NCBI GenBank assembly: GCA_003615045.1
Contig: ML014251.1
Coordinates: forward strand, 1 to 48,946
DNA from: Caulochytrium protostelioides
Taxonomy: Eukaryota > Chytridiomycota > Caulochytriomycetes > Caulochytriales > Caulochytriaceae
Length of the DNA: 48,946 nucleotides
Direction of reading: 5' to 3'
Positions 29,631 to 37,552 of the stretch are shown piece after piece (the stretch's first letter is position 1; each line of letters starts with the position of its first letter). Position numbers and translations under genes: made by a program. Under the pieces are notes generated by a model. That model saw only the letters and a list, made by a program, of their open reading frames with translations. It did no database searches and was not told where the DNA came from.

Positions 29631-31025
29631 TTAGACGAGGGTCCAGAGGCCCGCCGTCAGGGCCGAGACGGCGGCGACGACGGTCAACGAGGGCGCTGCG
29701 GCCAGCCGCGGCCCGGCGGAGGACTGCTCGACCGCGCCGGCCTCAGTCGGGGCGCGGTCCTTGGTGCCGACGGCGCTGTCGACCGTGCTCGCGCGCGCGT
29801 TGTTGGCGCCATGAACGAGCGCCACCGCCGACATGATCTGGACGGCGGTGATCTGCTGCCGCGCGTCGTAGGTGTTCAAGCTCTTCGGCGCGACGCCCCA
29901 CAGCTCGGTGCACGCATACGTCGTGTCGCAGCGCGCCAGCATCGCCGATGCCGAGGCGTCCAGCACCTTGATGATCTGGTCACGCTCGGCGGCGGTCGCG
30001 GCGCCGGTCGTAATCCACTCGGCCATGCCCTGGGCGAGCGCGCCCTTGAAGCCGCTGCCGCCCTCGACGCCGTTGCCCACGTGGCACTGCTCCGCCGTCA
30101 GCTCGCAGGGCTCCGTGAGGATGCCGTTGCGTACATAGGCCTTCAGCGCGCCGGCGAGGAGCGGCGCGCCCTGCTGGCGGTACTTTTCATCCTTCGTCTT
30201 CTGATAGAAGATGCCCAGGGCCGACAGCATCGTGCCCGAGGTATACGAGAACGTGTCCCTGTTGATGGCACCGCACGCGCCGACGTTCGTGCCGTCGTGG
30301 ATCAGCCCGGAGGCATCAATCATCTTGCTGGACACGAGCCAGTCGTACGTGCGGTCCGAGAGGGACTTGTAGGTCGAGTTGCCCGTCGCCGCGTAGAGCC
30401 GCGCGCCGAGCAGGATGTGCAGCGTGTTCGAGATCGAGCTCTTGTAGAGGCGCTGGTTGTCGGCGCTGGCCTGACGGTTGCGGCTCCAGTAGATGCCGCC
30501 GCCGCACTGGTCGTCCCACTGCGCGTTCATCTGGTTGAACGTGCGCACGACGGGCACGCTCCACTTGACCTTCGTCTGCGGCATGCCCGCGTCCTTGAAG
30601 ATCTCCATCCCGCGCGCCAGCGCGTAGCCCCACCAGCCGATGTCGTCGTTCCATTTACCGGCCATCGAGGACAGCGCGTCGAAGCCGTTGAGCAGGTCGG
30701 CCTTCGTGCCGTACGTGCCGTTGATCAAACACCCGGTGACCGTGTCGTCGAACTGGCCGTCGCCGGTCGCCGTGTGGTGAGCAAACACGGCCTGCCACCC
30801 GATGCCTGACTCGTGCCAGTGCACCTGGGCCTCCGGGAACGCGCCCGTCGGATTCGGCGAGTATGATTGCACCAAGCGCTGCACAATGCCCGAGCTGAGC
30901 TTGCCCAGCTGCGTCTTGTCCGTGGAATACTGGAGCGCGGCGGCCGGCGCCGGCGTCGACAGCAGCGCCGCGAGCAGTGCCCAGGTCCATGCCGCGGCCC
31001 ACGCGGCGAGTACAGGTCGTGCCAT
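29631..31025 (-). CDS. GPI-anchored GH76 endo-mannanase-like protein (Dfg5/Dcw1 type)
   Basis: The 464-residue product has a cleavable signal peptide (hydrophobic 4-24, PAPAAA site near 30), a glycoside hydrolase family 76 domain and a hydrophobic C-terminal tail preceded by small residues, as in GPI-anchored proteins. The family's catalytic aspartate pair is seen in KWNDDIGWWGYA (Asp127-Asp128). Other family landmarks are NDTVTGC-like DDTVTGCLINGTYGTK, DDQCGGGIYWSRNR and KSSISNTLHILLGARLYAATG, and several Cys residues are present. In yeasts, Dfg5/Dcw1 are thought to transfer GPI proteins to wall glucan. The surface location and wall role are inferred from the family. ATG 31025 gives the signal peptide directly; the frame stays open upstream to 31925 without conserved sequence. 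It sits on the same strand as the DRC8-like gene. Confidence 0.92.
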   Translation of the reverse strand: MARPVLAAWAAAWTWALLAALLSTPAPAAALQYSTDKTQLGKLSSGIVQRLVQSYSPNPTGAFPEAQVHWHESGIGWQAVFAHHTATGDGQFDDTVTGCLINGTYGTKADLLNGFDALSSMAGKWNDDIGWWGYALARGMEIFKDAGMPQTKVKWSVPVVRTFNQMNAQWDDQCGGGIYWSRNRQASADNQRLYKSSISNTLHILLGARLYAATGNSTYKSLSDRTYDWLVSSKMIDASGLIHDGTNVGACGAINRDTFSYTSGTMLSALGIFYQKTKDEKYRQQGAPLLAGALKAYVRNGILTEPCELTAEQCHVGNGVEGGSGFKGALAQGMAEWITTGAATAAERDQIIKVLDASASAMLARCDTTYACTELWGVAPKSLNTYDARQQITAVQIMSAVALVHGANNARASTVDSAVGTKDRAPTEAGAVEQSSAGPRLAAAPSLTVVAAVSALTAGLWTLV

Positions 31026-32171
31026 CGCGGGGTTCGCGTCTGGCAGAGTGGGCGGGGAGAGGAAGCAGAGGCGCAGCAGCGGTTGTTCTGGGTCGAGGCG
31101 AACGACGAGGTCTTTTGAGGCGCCGCGCTTCGCCAGGAGAAGGACAAGACAAGGGCAAGGACAATAAGAGGTTCTGGTGAAAAGCGATGGGTGTGCCGAT
31201 GCAGCCGCGAACCAGCGAGAACGCGCTATCTCCGCTCCACCCGCATGCTTAGTCAAGGGGCCGAGGCGACGCGAGCCCGTCAGATCCAGAACGCATGTGG
31301 TTTCAAGCGTCAAGAACGCGAGTATGAACATAAAACCGCTGCCCGACCTTCGTGCGGGAAGCATGATCTTGCACGACGCACGCTGATCCGCCGCATGGCT
31401 CGCTCCGTCCGTCAGGCCCAAGCGGTCCTCGCTGACTCCGCCGCCGGCGGCGGCCAGGGGTCCTCGGCGCCCGAGCTCCGCCGCTGGCCCACCTCCGGCC
31501 CGCTCGGGGCACGCTCCGCCGCTCGCGACCGCTGCCGCCATTGCCGCCGCCGCCGCTACCGCCGCCGCTCGCCGCTTTCCTTCGCCACGGGCGATCGCAC
31601 CGCCGTCGCCCATGCACCATACCAGCCAGCCCTTCCGCCATCTCCTACAGACCCCATGCATCCGATCCCATCCGACCCGTTCCATGCGACATTCTGCCAA
31701 ACGAAACGAAAAAAAGAAAAAATGATTGCGGCGCTCGGCACTCCGCCTGCAGCATTCGGTCGCGGACTCTGACGATGTGAGGCACGGCATGCGCATCGTT
31801 GAGCAGTGCCGCGGTCCCTCCCCCCGGCGTCCAAGCACGGCCTCCCGCATCCGGCGCCCTTCCGGATGGCATCGGCCGTCGCTGTGTTCTGCGACAATGG
31901 CGCGCGCGATGAATGGCCGATCCATGCACCATAACGGTGAACGCGTGATTCAATAGTTGACGATCGACTCAAACCCCCCCAGTAAATGGCCCATCGGCGG
32001 CCAGATGGGACCCGGCAGGCAGCCGCCGCCGCCGCCGCCGGTCTTGTCTCGTAAAAAAAAATGCATCATCGACAGGTCGATGGATATCTTGTTAAAACGA
32101 TCGCTTGATCAGGGACGAGCGAGCGCAGACATGGGCGGCGCCATTGGCCGCTAGACGCTAGGCGCTAGGCG
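31026..32171. other. Intergenic region: GH76 promoter and 3' flank of the DRC8-like gene
   Basis: Minus-strand sequence before ATG 31025 is pyrimidine-rich (about 31030-31170), consistent with a CT-type fungal leader. The remainder shows only overlapping low-complexity open frames on both strands, and a GCC run near 32022-32040. No gene is supported. Confidence 0.5.
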
Positions 32172-33116
32172 TTAGACGCGCAGGAGCTCGACGATTTCCA
32201 GATTGTTGAATCCCTTGTAGGCATGCAGCATTTCCTCCATCTCGACGCCGCCCACCTCAAACCCTTCGGGGCCCTCGGCAAAGGCCTCACGCAACTCGTC
32301 GGTGGTCAGCTGCTCGGTGCCGCTGGCGTCCAGGACACACAGCGCCCGGTACAGCGCCTCGTCGTCCGGCACGGGCGCTTGCCCGCCCGCGAGCAGCGGC
32401 AGCGCGACTGCGAGGAAAGAGTCCAGCGGGATGAGCGTCGAGCCGGGCACGCCCGCCGCCGCGAGGATCCCGTCGCACGACGCCGCTGTCGACGACGCCG
32501 CCGCCGCGAGCGACAGCGCGTCTGTGCCGCCGCCGCCAGCCGCCGCCGCGGACACCGCGGGGCCCTCGCTGCCCGTCTGGAGGATCATCGTGCGGTCCGA
32601 GATGCCGGCCGCCTCGGCCGTGTGCTGCGCCATCGCGAGCATCCACCCGCCGAGCACCGCGTTCGTTGCCGCGAGGCCCAGCGCGCGCATCACGGTGGGC
32701 GCATCGCGCACCTCGATGCAGAGCTTCGTGGTCGTCGCGGGCGCCGGCGCCGGCGCGGTCGGGGCGACGCCGGCACCGGCGGCGGCGGCCGACGCCGCGG
32801 CGGCGGAGACGGACCCGCGCTCGCTGGGAGCCGCGGCCGTGCGGGCCGTTGCGGATCCCGCGGACCCGCTCTTGCTGCCCGCGGACGTCGCCGCGCGCGG
32901 CTCGGAGGCGGTGGCGGCAGACGGCGCGGGGCTCGCTGCGGTGGGCGCCGGCGGCGGCGTGATGGCGATCACGACTTCGCGCGCGAACGTGCGGAAGGTG
33001 GCGGTCGTCTGGCTGATGAGGGCCGGCGTAGGGGCCACCGTCGGCTCGGCAGGCGCGTCCTTCTTTTTACCGGATTTTTTGTTTTTCCCGGCCGAACCGG
33101 GCGTTTTCGGGGGCAT
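32172..33116 (-). CDS. DRC8/EFCAB2-like EF-hand protein of the axonemal nexin-dynein regulatory complex
   Basis: The 314-residue product begins with a Lys-rich tail (MPPKTPGSAGKNKKSGKKKD). Scattered along it are four blocks that follow EFCAB2/DRC8 in order: an EF-hand helix-like LISQTTATFRTFAREVV; IEVRDAPTVMRALGLAATN (compare the second helix of an EF-hand pair); LDSFLAVALPLLAGG; and VPDDEALYRALCVLDASGTE followed by LTTDELREAF and a GVEMEEMLHAY end. Between them are long Ala/Ser/Gly inserts, so the protein is about twice normal length. The last EF loop keeps acidic positions 1 and 12 but lacks the usual Gly at 6, so calcium binding is doubtful. DRC8 helps coordinate dynein arms in motile flagella. 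The frame also opens upstream to 33194; MPPK is the better start. A generic calmodulin-like protein is the alternative. Confidence 0.72.
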   Translation of the reverse strand: MPPKTPGSAGKNKKSGKKKDAPAEPTVAPTPALISQTTATFRTFAREVVIAITPPPAPTAASPAPSAATASEPRAATSAGSKSGSAGSATARTAAAPSERGSVSAAAASAAAAGAGVAPTAPAPAPATTTKLCIEVRDAPTVMRALGLAATNAVLGGWMLAMAQHTAEAAGISDRTMILQTGSEGPAVSAAAAGGGGTDALSLAAAASSTAASCDGILAAAGVPGSTLIPLDSFLAVALPLLAGGQAPVPDDEALYRALCVLDASGTEQLTTDELREAFAEGPEGFEVGGVEMEEMLHAYKGFNNLEIVELLRV

Positions 33117-33929
33117 CGTGACACGGGAGACGGTGATGAGGGGTTCGTTGTGAACGAGCAGACGAGCGATCGAAAGATTCGGGAGGACAGCCACGCGTCG
33201 CTAGCCATAAAGCTGGATACACTTTGCATGTGTCATGCATGAAAAGACAGAATCCCTGGCCCGGTGATCTTCACGGCAAGATGGCCTTGGCATGTACTGC
33301 GGGGATACCAGTCTTTTGATTCGCAAAGGACACGTCGGATCGCGCAAACCGTCTGGAAGACCCTGACGCAGAGCTTGTGACGGGTTTCTCGTGACGCTGG
33401 TGGTCGCATTCATCGTGCCACCACGAACCATCCGCCGCAACCGCTGGGGCTGCGGGGAACCAGATCGTTGTGGAGATCAAACTCCGATCGGCCGCCCCTC
33501 GAAATGAGAGCACAGATCGCCATGGACAAGCCGCCAAAAGGGGGGCAGCGGATGCCGATCTTGCCTTGTTGTTTGCAACATCGTCAAAGAGAATCGTGGG
33601 ACAACCCCGGCGGAGTGAGCGGGGGCGTCGCGACCAAGCGGCCGGATGATCCACCCCGAACAGAGATTTAGAGTTACCTTGAAAACTCTTTGGCTGTCAT
33701 GAGCAAATGCGCATGAGCTTCCAAAGTCACAACCGCTCGTGGCCATCAAACGAACAAAGAACTATTCCCTTTCAGGCGACGGTAGATGCTACTGCGACAT
33801 GCGTCGCAGTAGAGATGCCGCTGATCGCTAATTTTTTTCTCATTGCTGAGCATGATTTTTCTGCTCCACTCGGGGATGGACAGGTCACGACGAGGGACCG
33901 GATGAAGGGAAGTGAGACAACCCCTAACG
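33117..33929. other. Intergenic region upstream of the DRC8-like gene
   Basis: This should contain the DRC8-like promoter. A moderately A+T-rich open frame (33707-34117 +) exists but has no recognisable domain, and no other gene is supported here. Confidence 0.45.
33789..33812. other. Perfect 10-bp inverted repeat with 4-base loop
   Basis: CTACTGCGAC (33789-33798) and GTCGCAGTAG (33803-33812) are exact reverse complements flanking ATGC. The site is intergenic, about 670 bp upstream of the DRC8-like start and 900 bp upstream of the PH-like gene. Its function is unknown: a protein-binding palindrome or a chance or relic structure. Confidence 0.4.
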
Positions 33930-34320
33930 GCATGAGGCAGAGTACGCGACTACCGCTGGGTGGACCACGAAGGCGTTGGGGCCCGCGGGCACTTCCGTCT
34001 CCGTGTCAGTTGGGAGCGGCACGGCCGCTGCGAAGCAAACGGTGGGCCACCGGCATGCTGGGGTTTGCTGAGATCGCCGTTGACGGCCTAACAGTCTCGC
34101 CGACGCTCCAGTCGTGATCCCGCTGTTCGGCATCCCGAGGATGCCGTTCCCCCCCGCGCCGATGCTGCTTAGCCGGTGGCGCGGCGCCGACGATCTCGAT
34201 GGTAATGTTATCGCTTCCTGCATTGCTGTCGGGCCTCCCAGGACATTAACCCATGATAGGGATGTGTCGACCTTGGAAGGCCATCCAGACCAACGATGTC
34301 AATGGTCTGTCCGATGAAAC
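33930..34320 (-). pseudogene. Possible decayed Kre9/KNH-like cell-surface protein fragment
   Basis: On the minus strand, short protein-like pieces appear in order but in different frames: FIGQTIDIVGLDG (about 34319-34283), SLSWVNVLGG, NITIEIVGA (about 34213-34180), GMPNSG (about 34141-34121), DWSVGETV (about 34117-34091) and AGPNAFVVHPAVVAYSA (about 33987-33936). The series G-x-T-I-x-I, N-[IV]-T-I-x-[IL], [VM]-P-N-S-G, [DT]-W-[ST]-V recalls the Ser/Thr-rich GPI-anchored Kre9/KNH domain found in fungal surface proteins. Frame changes and stops between the pieces indicate decay or unplaced introns. The evidence is weak because each piece is short. Confidence 0.25.
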
Positions 34321-34707
34321 ACATTCGCCTGAACCAGTACACCGAGTCGACTCATCCGATCCACTTCACCAGGTCTCGACGAGGCATCCCCCGGAGATGC
34401 GCTTGTAGCACCTGGCATGCCAACCCCGCCCCGCCGAAATAGAATAACCCCCTGACAGTCGTCCATTGATTATTAGACCCCATCCTTTCACTTCCCTTGA
34501 CCGTCGCTGGTCGTCGGTCACCGGTCGCATCAACCCATTGGATACCTTTCCGCCAGTCACTCGTTCCAGGGCATTCTTCCCATTCAGTAGCGGCACCCAC
34601 GCCGTTGATTGAGTCTCCTCGTAGACAGGAAGCCAAGTCGTTCTCGCTTGCTCGCCTCACCCTCCGCCCCGCTACCGGCAGACGAGCGTCCCCCCATCAT
34701 CGTCGTC
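34321..34707. other. Promoter region of the PH-like gene
   Basis: A 390-bp spacer before ATG 34708; C/T-rich patches occur in its last 100 bases. No gene is supported. Confidence 0.4.
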
Positions 34708-36780
34708 ATGTTTGTACATACGCTGCCGTCGGGCGGCAAGCTCTATGCCGGCGCGATGGTGCAGCGGACCGCGACCGCCAAGACCCGCCGCCACATCGTG
34801 CTGTGCCACCCGGTCTCGACCGACGACGTCCACGTGGTCGCCGAGATCCTGGCCCGCCAGGAGACCGTCACCAGCACGCCGCTCGAGCCGGGCTCCGAGC
34901 GGGGCCGCGAGTCGCCGCTGACCCCGGACCTCTCCGATGCGGACCCGGGCCTCGTGCACTTCGGGGAGCGCGTCCGCATGGGCCAGCCGGGGATCCCGAC
35001 GCCGGCGGGTCTGAAGGCCCTCGGCCACCTGGCCCATGCCGCCGTCACGGCCCAGCCGCTGCTCATTCTGGGCACCGCGTCGCGGACCTTTGTGCCGATC
35101 CGCCACATCACGTGCCTCTCGAACGAAGAAGCCCTCGCCACCGCATGCCAGCTGCTGATCGAGACGCAGAACGCGCGCGGCGTGATGCGGCAGTTCCGGT
35201 TCGCCGCGGCCACGAGCACCGACTACCAGGCCTGGTGGAGCGCCCTCGAGGATGCCTGGGAGCGCGGCCACCGCCACGACGGCGCCGGCAGCCACGGCGC
35301 GCCGCGGACGCCGGAGGACGACGAGGCCGCCGCCTCGCTAGAGCTGATGCGGATGGCGCCCAGCAGCGCGTCGCGAGGCAAGCTGCCGCCCGCGCCGCCG
35401 GCCCTCCCGGCCCACGTCACGATCCCCCCGCCCATGTCCAAGCCCATCCCGACCAACCATCCCCACGGGCCCACCCACGCGCCCGCCATGGCCGTGCCGC
35501 GCCCCGCGGCGCCCGTGTCCGCCGCACGGCCTCGCGACGACCCCCACGCTGTGGCGGAGGCCCCGCTCGGTGCATCGCGTCCGCTTCACCAGCACCAGCA
35601 CCAGCACCAGCCGGCGGCGGCACCGTCTGCCGGACCGCCGCCCCAGGCACCGCTCGCGACCAAACCCGTAAAGGCACGGCCCCAGACGGCGCTGGCGGAC
35701 CGCGGGCCTCCCGGGGCCGCCGCCGCCACCGCCGCCGCGCGGCCGCCGCGGCAGGACGAAGTGCCACCGCCGCGCACGTCATCGGGCGCCATCACGCTGT
35801 CATCGCGCCCGCGGCCGCCCCGACCGATGACCACGGCGGCCACACCCGCCGCGCGTGCCACCGTGCCCGCGGCCGCGCCGGCGCCGGCCACGGGCGCGGC
35901 GGGCCCGCGCGCCGAGAGCCCGTCGGGCTCGCGGTTGTTGCCGAAGGGCCTCGCGCACCAGATCACGCGCGTGTTCCGCAAGGAAGTCGTCGAAGCGGAG
36001 GACCCGTCGATGCCGAACCTGACGACGACGACGACGACGATCACGACGACGCGGAAGCCCGAGCGAGAGCGAGAGCGAGAGCGAGAGCGGGAGCGAGAGC
36101 GGGAGCGCGCGGAGCGCGCAGAGCGCATGGCTTCGCATCGGATGACACGGATCGCGCCGACTCCGCCGGAAAGCGGGGGCCGGCACCGCGGACCCTCGCT
36201 CAGCCCGGGAGCGCTCTCGAAGTCCTCGTCAGGGGGACGCCCTGTCGTGCCGAGCAAACCGACAGCACGCGGCGACGCAGACGCCGACGACGATGATGGT
36301 GATGCGAACTCCGACGCGCGGCTCCACATCGACGCGTGGGGCCGACGCGACCTCAGCCGCGCCTCGAGCCGCGCCTCGTCGGTGCTCGTCTCGTCGGGCC
36401 CGCCCGGGGTGCCAGCGACAGCGGCGGTCGTCGCCGAGCAAGCGCCGGCGACGTCGGTGCATCCGCGGGAGACCGCCGGGGCCGGTCATCTCCGCGAGTC
36501 GAGCCGCGGCCGTGGTCGTGAGCGTGAGCGCGAGCGTGAGCGTGAGCGCGAGCGCAGCCGCAGCCGGGGGCGCAGCCAGAGCCGGCGCCGTGACTCGGGC
36601 GTGCGCTCGCGCAGCCGGGAAGCGTCGTCGGCCAGCCGGCCACGGGTCAAGTCGACCGTACCGTCGGTGTCGGCGGCGAAGGTGACCCGTGCCGAGCCCA
36701 AGAAGCCCAAGACGCTGAAGCAGCGACTGGGCATCCGGGACACCACGGAGCCCGCTTCCTACCGGGATGTGCGACTCTGA
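34708..36780 (+). CDS. PH-like-domain protein with Arg/Glu-repeat tail
   Basis: The 690-residue protein has one folded-looking part, about residues 1-190: strands such as MFVHTLPSGGKLYAGAMVQR, HIVLCHPVSTDDVHVVAEIL and QPLLILGTASRTFVPIRHIT, ending in FRFAAATSTDYQAWWSALED. That last pattern (a strand followed by a helix with conserved Trp) is typical of a pleckstrin-homology-like fold, though the sequence match is not strong enough to name a family. The rest is disordered, with Pro/Ala/His stretches, two runs of alternating Arg-Glu (about 452-470 and 600-616), an RS-rich stretch near 615-640, and a basic end (KKPKTLKQRLGIRD). Membrane or adaptor function is inference. ATG 34708 is the first Met; the upstream frame is open only from a non-ATG codon. 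Confidence 0.6.
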   Translation: MFVHTLPSGGKLYAGAMVQRTATAKTRRHIVLCHPVSTDDVHVVAEILARQETVTSTPLEPGSERGRESPLTPDLSDADPGLVHFGERVRMGQPGIPTPAGLKALGHLAHAAVTAQPLLILGTASRTFVPIRHITCLSNEEALATACQLLIETQNARGVMRQFRFAAATSTDYQAWWSALEDAWERGHRHDGAGSHGAPRTPEDDEAAASLELMRMAPSSASRGKLPPAPPALPAHVTIPPPMSKPIPTNHPHGPTHAPAMAVPRPAAPVSAARPRDDPHAVAEAPLGASRPLHQHQHQHQPAAAPSAGPPPQAPLATKPVKARPQTALADRGPPGAAAATAAARPPRQDEVPPPRTSSGAITLSSRPRPPRPMTTAATPAARATVPAAAPAPATGAAGPRAESPSGSRLLPKGLAHQITRVFRKEVVEAEDPSMPNLTTTTTTITTTRKPERERERERERERERERAERAERMASHRMTRIAPTPPESGGRHRGPSLSPGALSKSSSGGRPVVPSKPTARGDADADDDDGDANSDARLHIDAWGRRDLSRASSRASSVLVSSGPPGVPATAAVVAEQAPATSVHPRETAGAGHLRESSRGRGRERERERERERERSRSRGRSQSRRRDSGVRSRSREASSASRPRVKSTVPSVSAAKVTRAEPKKPKTLKQRLGIRDTTEPASYRDVRL
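36060..36120 (+). repeat. Imperfect GAGCGA hexamer repeat encoding Arg-Glu
   Basis: About ten GAGCGA/GAGCGG units are in frame in the PH-like gene and give an alternating Arg-Glu run. A second, shorter block of the same kind (GTGAGCGCGA-type units) is at about 36518-36555. The hexamer unit keeps the reading frame when the copy number changes. Confidence 0.85.
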
Positions 36781-36851
36781 TCGAACTCTACGCCGCGAGA
36801 CGTTCGAGACCTTCTCTTTCGCTCGCTCTTTCTCGCGTCTCGACACCTTTG

Positions 36852-36911
<60 letters not shown>

Positions 36912-37552
36912 GCGCCCCTTTCTCGTATCCGCTCTCATCTAATCGCATCAATCGACATGACTCCTTTGGACGCTCGTGATACGGCCGTGGCCGCGACAGT
37001 GGCGCAGTGCGTGACGGCCCCACCGTCGAGCACCGCCGAAACAAGCTTTTTTTTAGAGACTCCGGAAGCGCTCGACGTCACGGTATCGCGTGACGTCAGC
37101 GATCGGCCTCGATGACACCGACCCACACGCTTGATGGGCGCGCCGTGAAGTGAAACTCGGGAGCGTCCGATCGCACATGCGTTCGTCCGGAGCGAGGTCA
37201 ATTCTGAGTGTCGCTGGATGGAACGGCCGTACGATGGATTGTTGCCTCGTGTACTCCAACGTGTGAGACAGAGAGAGAAAGAGAGAGGGAGGAGCCTCCC
37301 CTCCCCAAGACCTCGTGGACGCCTCAGCATCACGTTCGCTACGCCATCATTCCGTGTTCGGACCTGAAGGCCGCCCCGATTCAGCCGGCAGTCACGTCGC
37401 CTTCCGCCCAACGCCACGCCGATCCGCCACGGCAAAGCCGTCTTGCCCGTCTTCCGCCACACGGCCATCGAGGGGGCCCGGGAATCCCGCCCAGGGACCC
37501 CCGAAACTGGCACGACGGACGGACCCGGCCCGACCCCATTCCCCGGCGAGCC
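36781..37552. other. Intergenic region with CT microsatellite and a small ORF
   Basis: It holds the 56-bp CT repeat at 36853-36908, a 52-codon ORF starting at ATG 36957 (begins MTPLDARDTAVAATVAQC, ends at 37115), and a GA-rich patch near 37264-37290. The small ORF starts about 50 bp behind the CT tract, as a real gene might, but no domain or homology is recognisable; it could be an upstream ORF or first exon of the 37553 gene. Confidence 0.45.
36853..36908 (+). repeat. (CT)28 microsatellite
   Basis: Twenty-eight uninterrupted CT units lie 72 bp after the stop of the PH-like gene and 645 bp before the KEN-box gene. A CT-rich promoter role for the downstream gene is possible, by analogy with the tract at 48705. 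Confidence 0.97.

Noticed and set aside
33477..33749. Cys/His pattern (CDFGSSCAFAHD) suggesting a CCCH zinc finger
   Set aside because: The final cysteine/histidine spacing is incomplete, the frame is short and the sequence around it is not coding-like.
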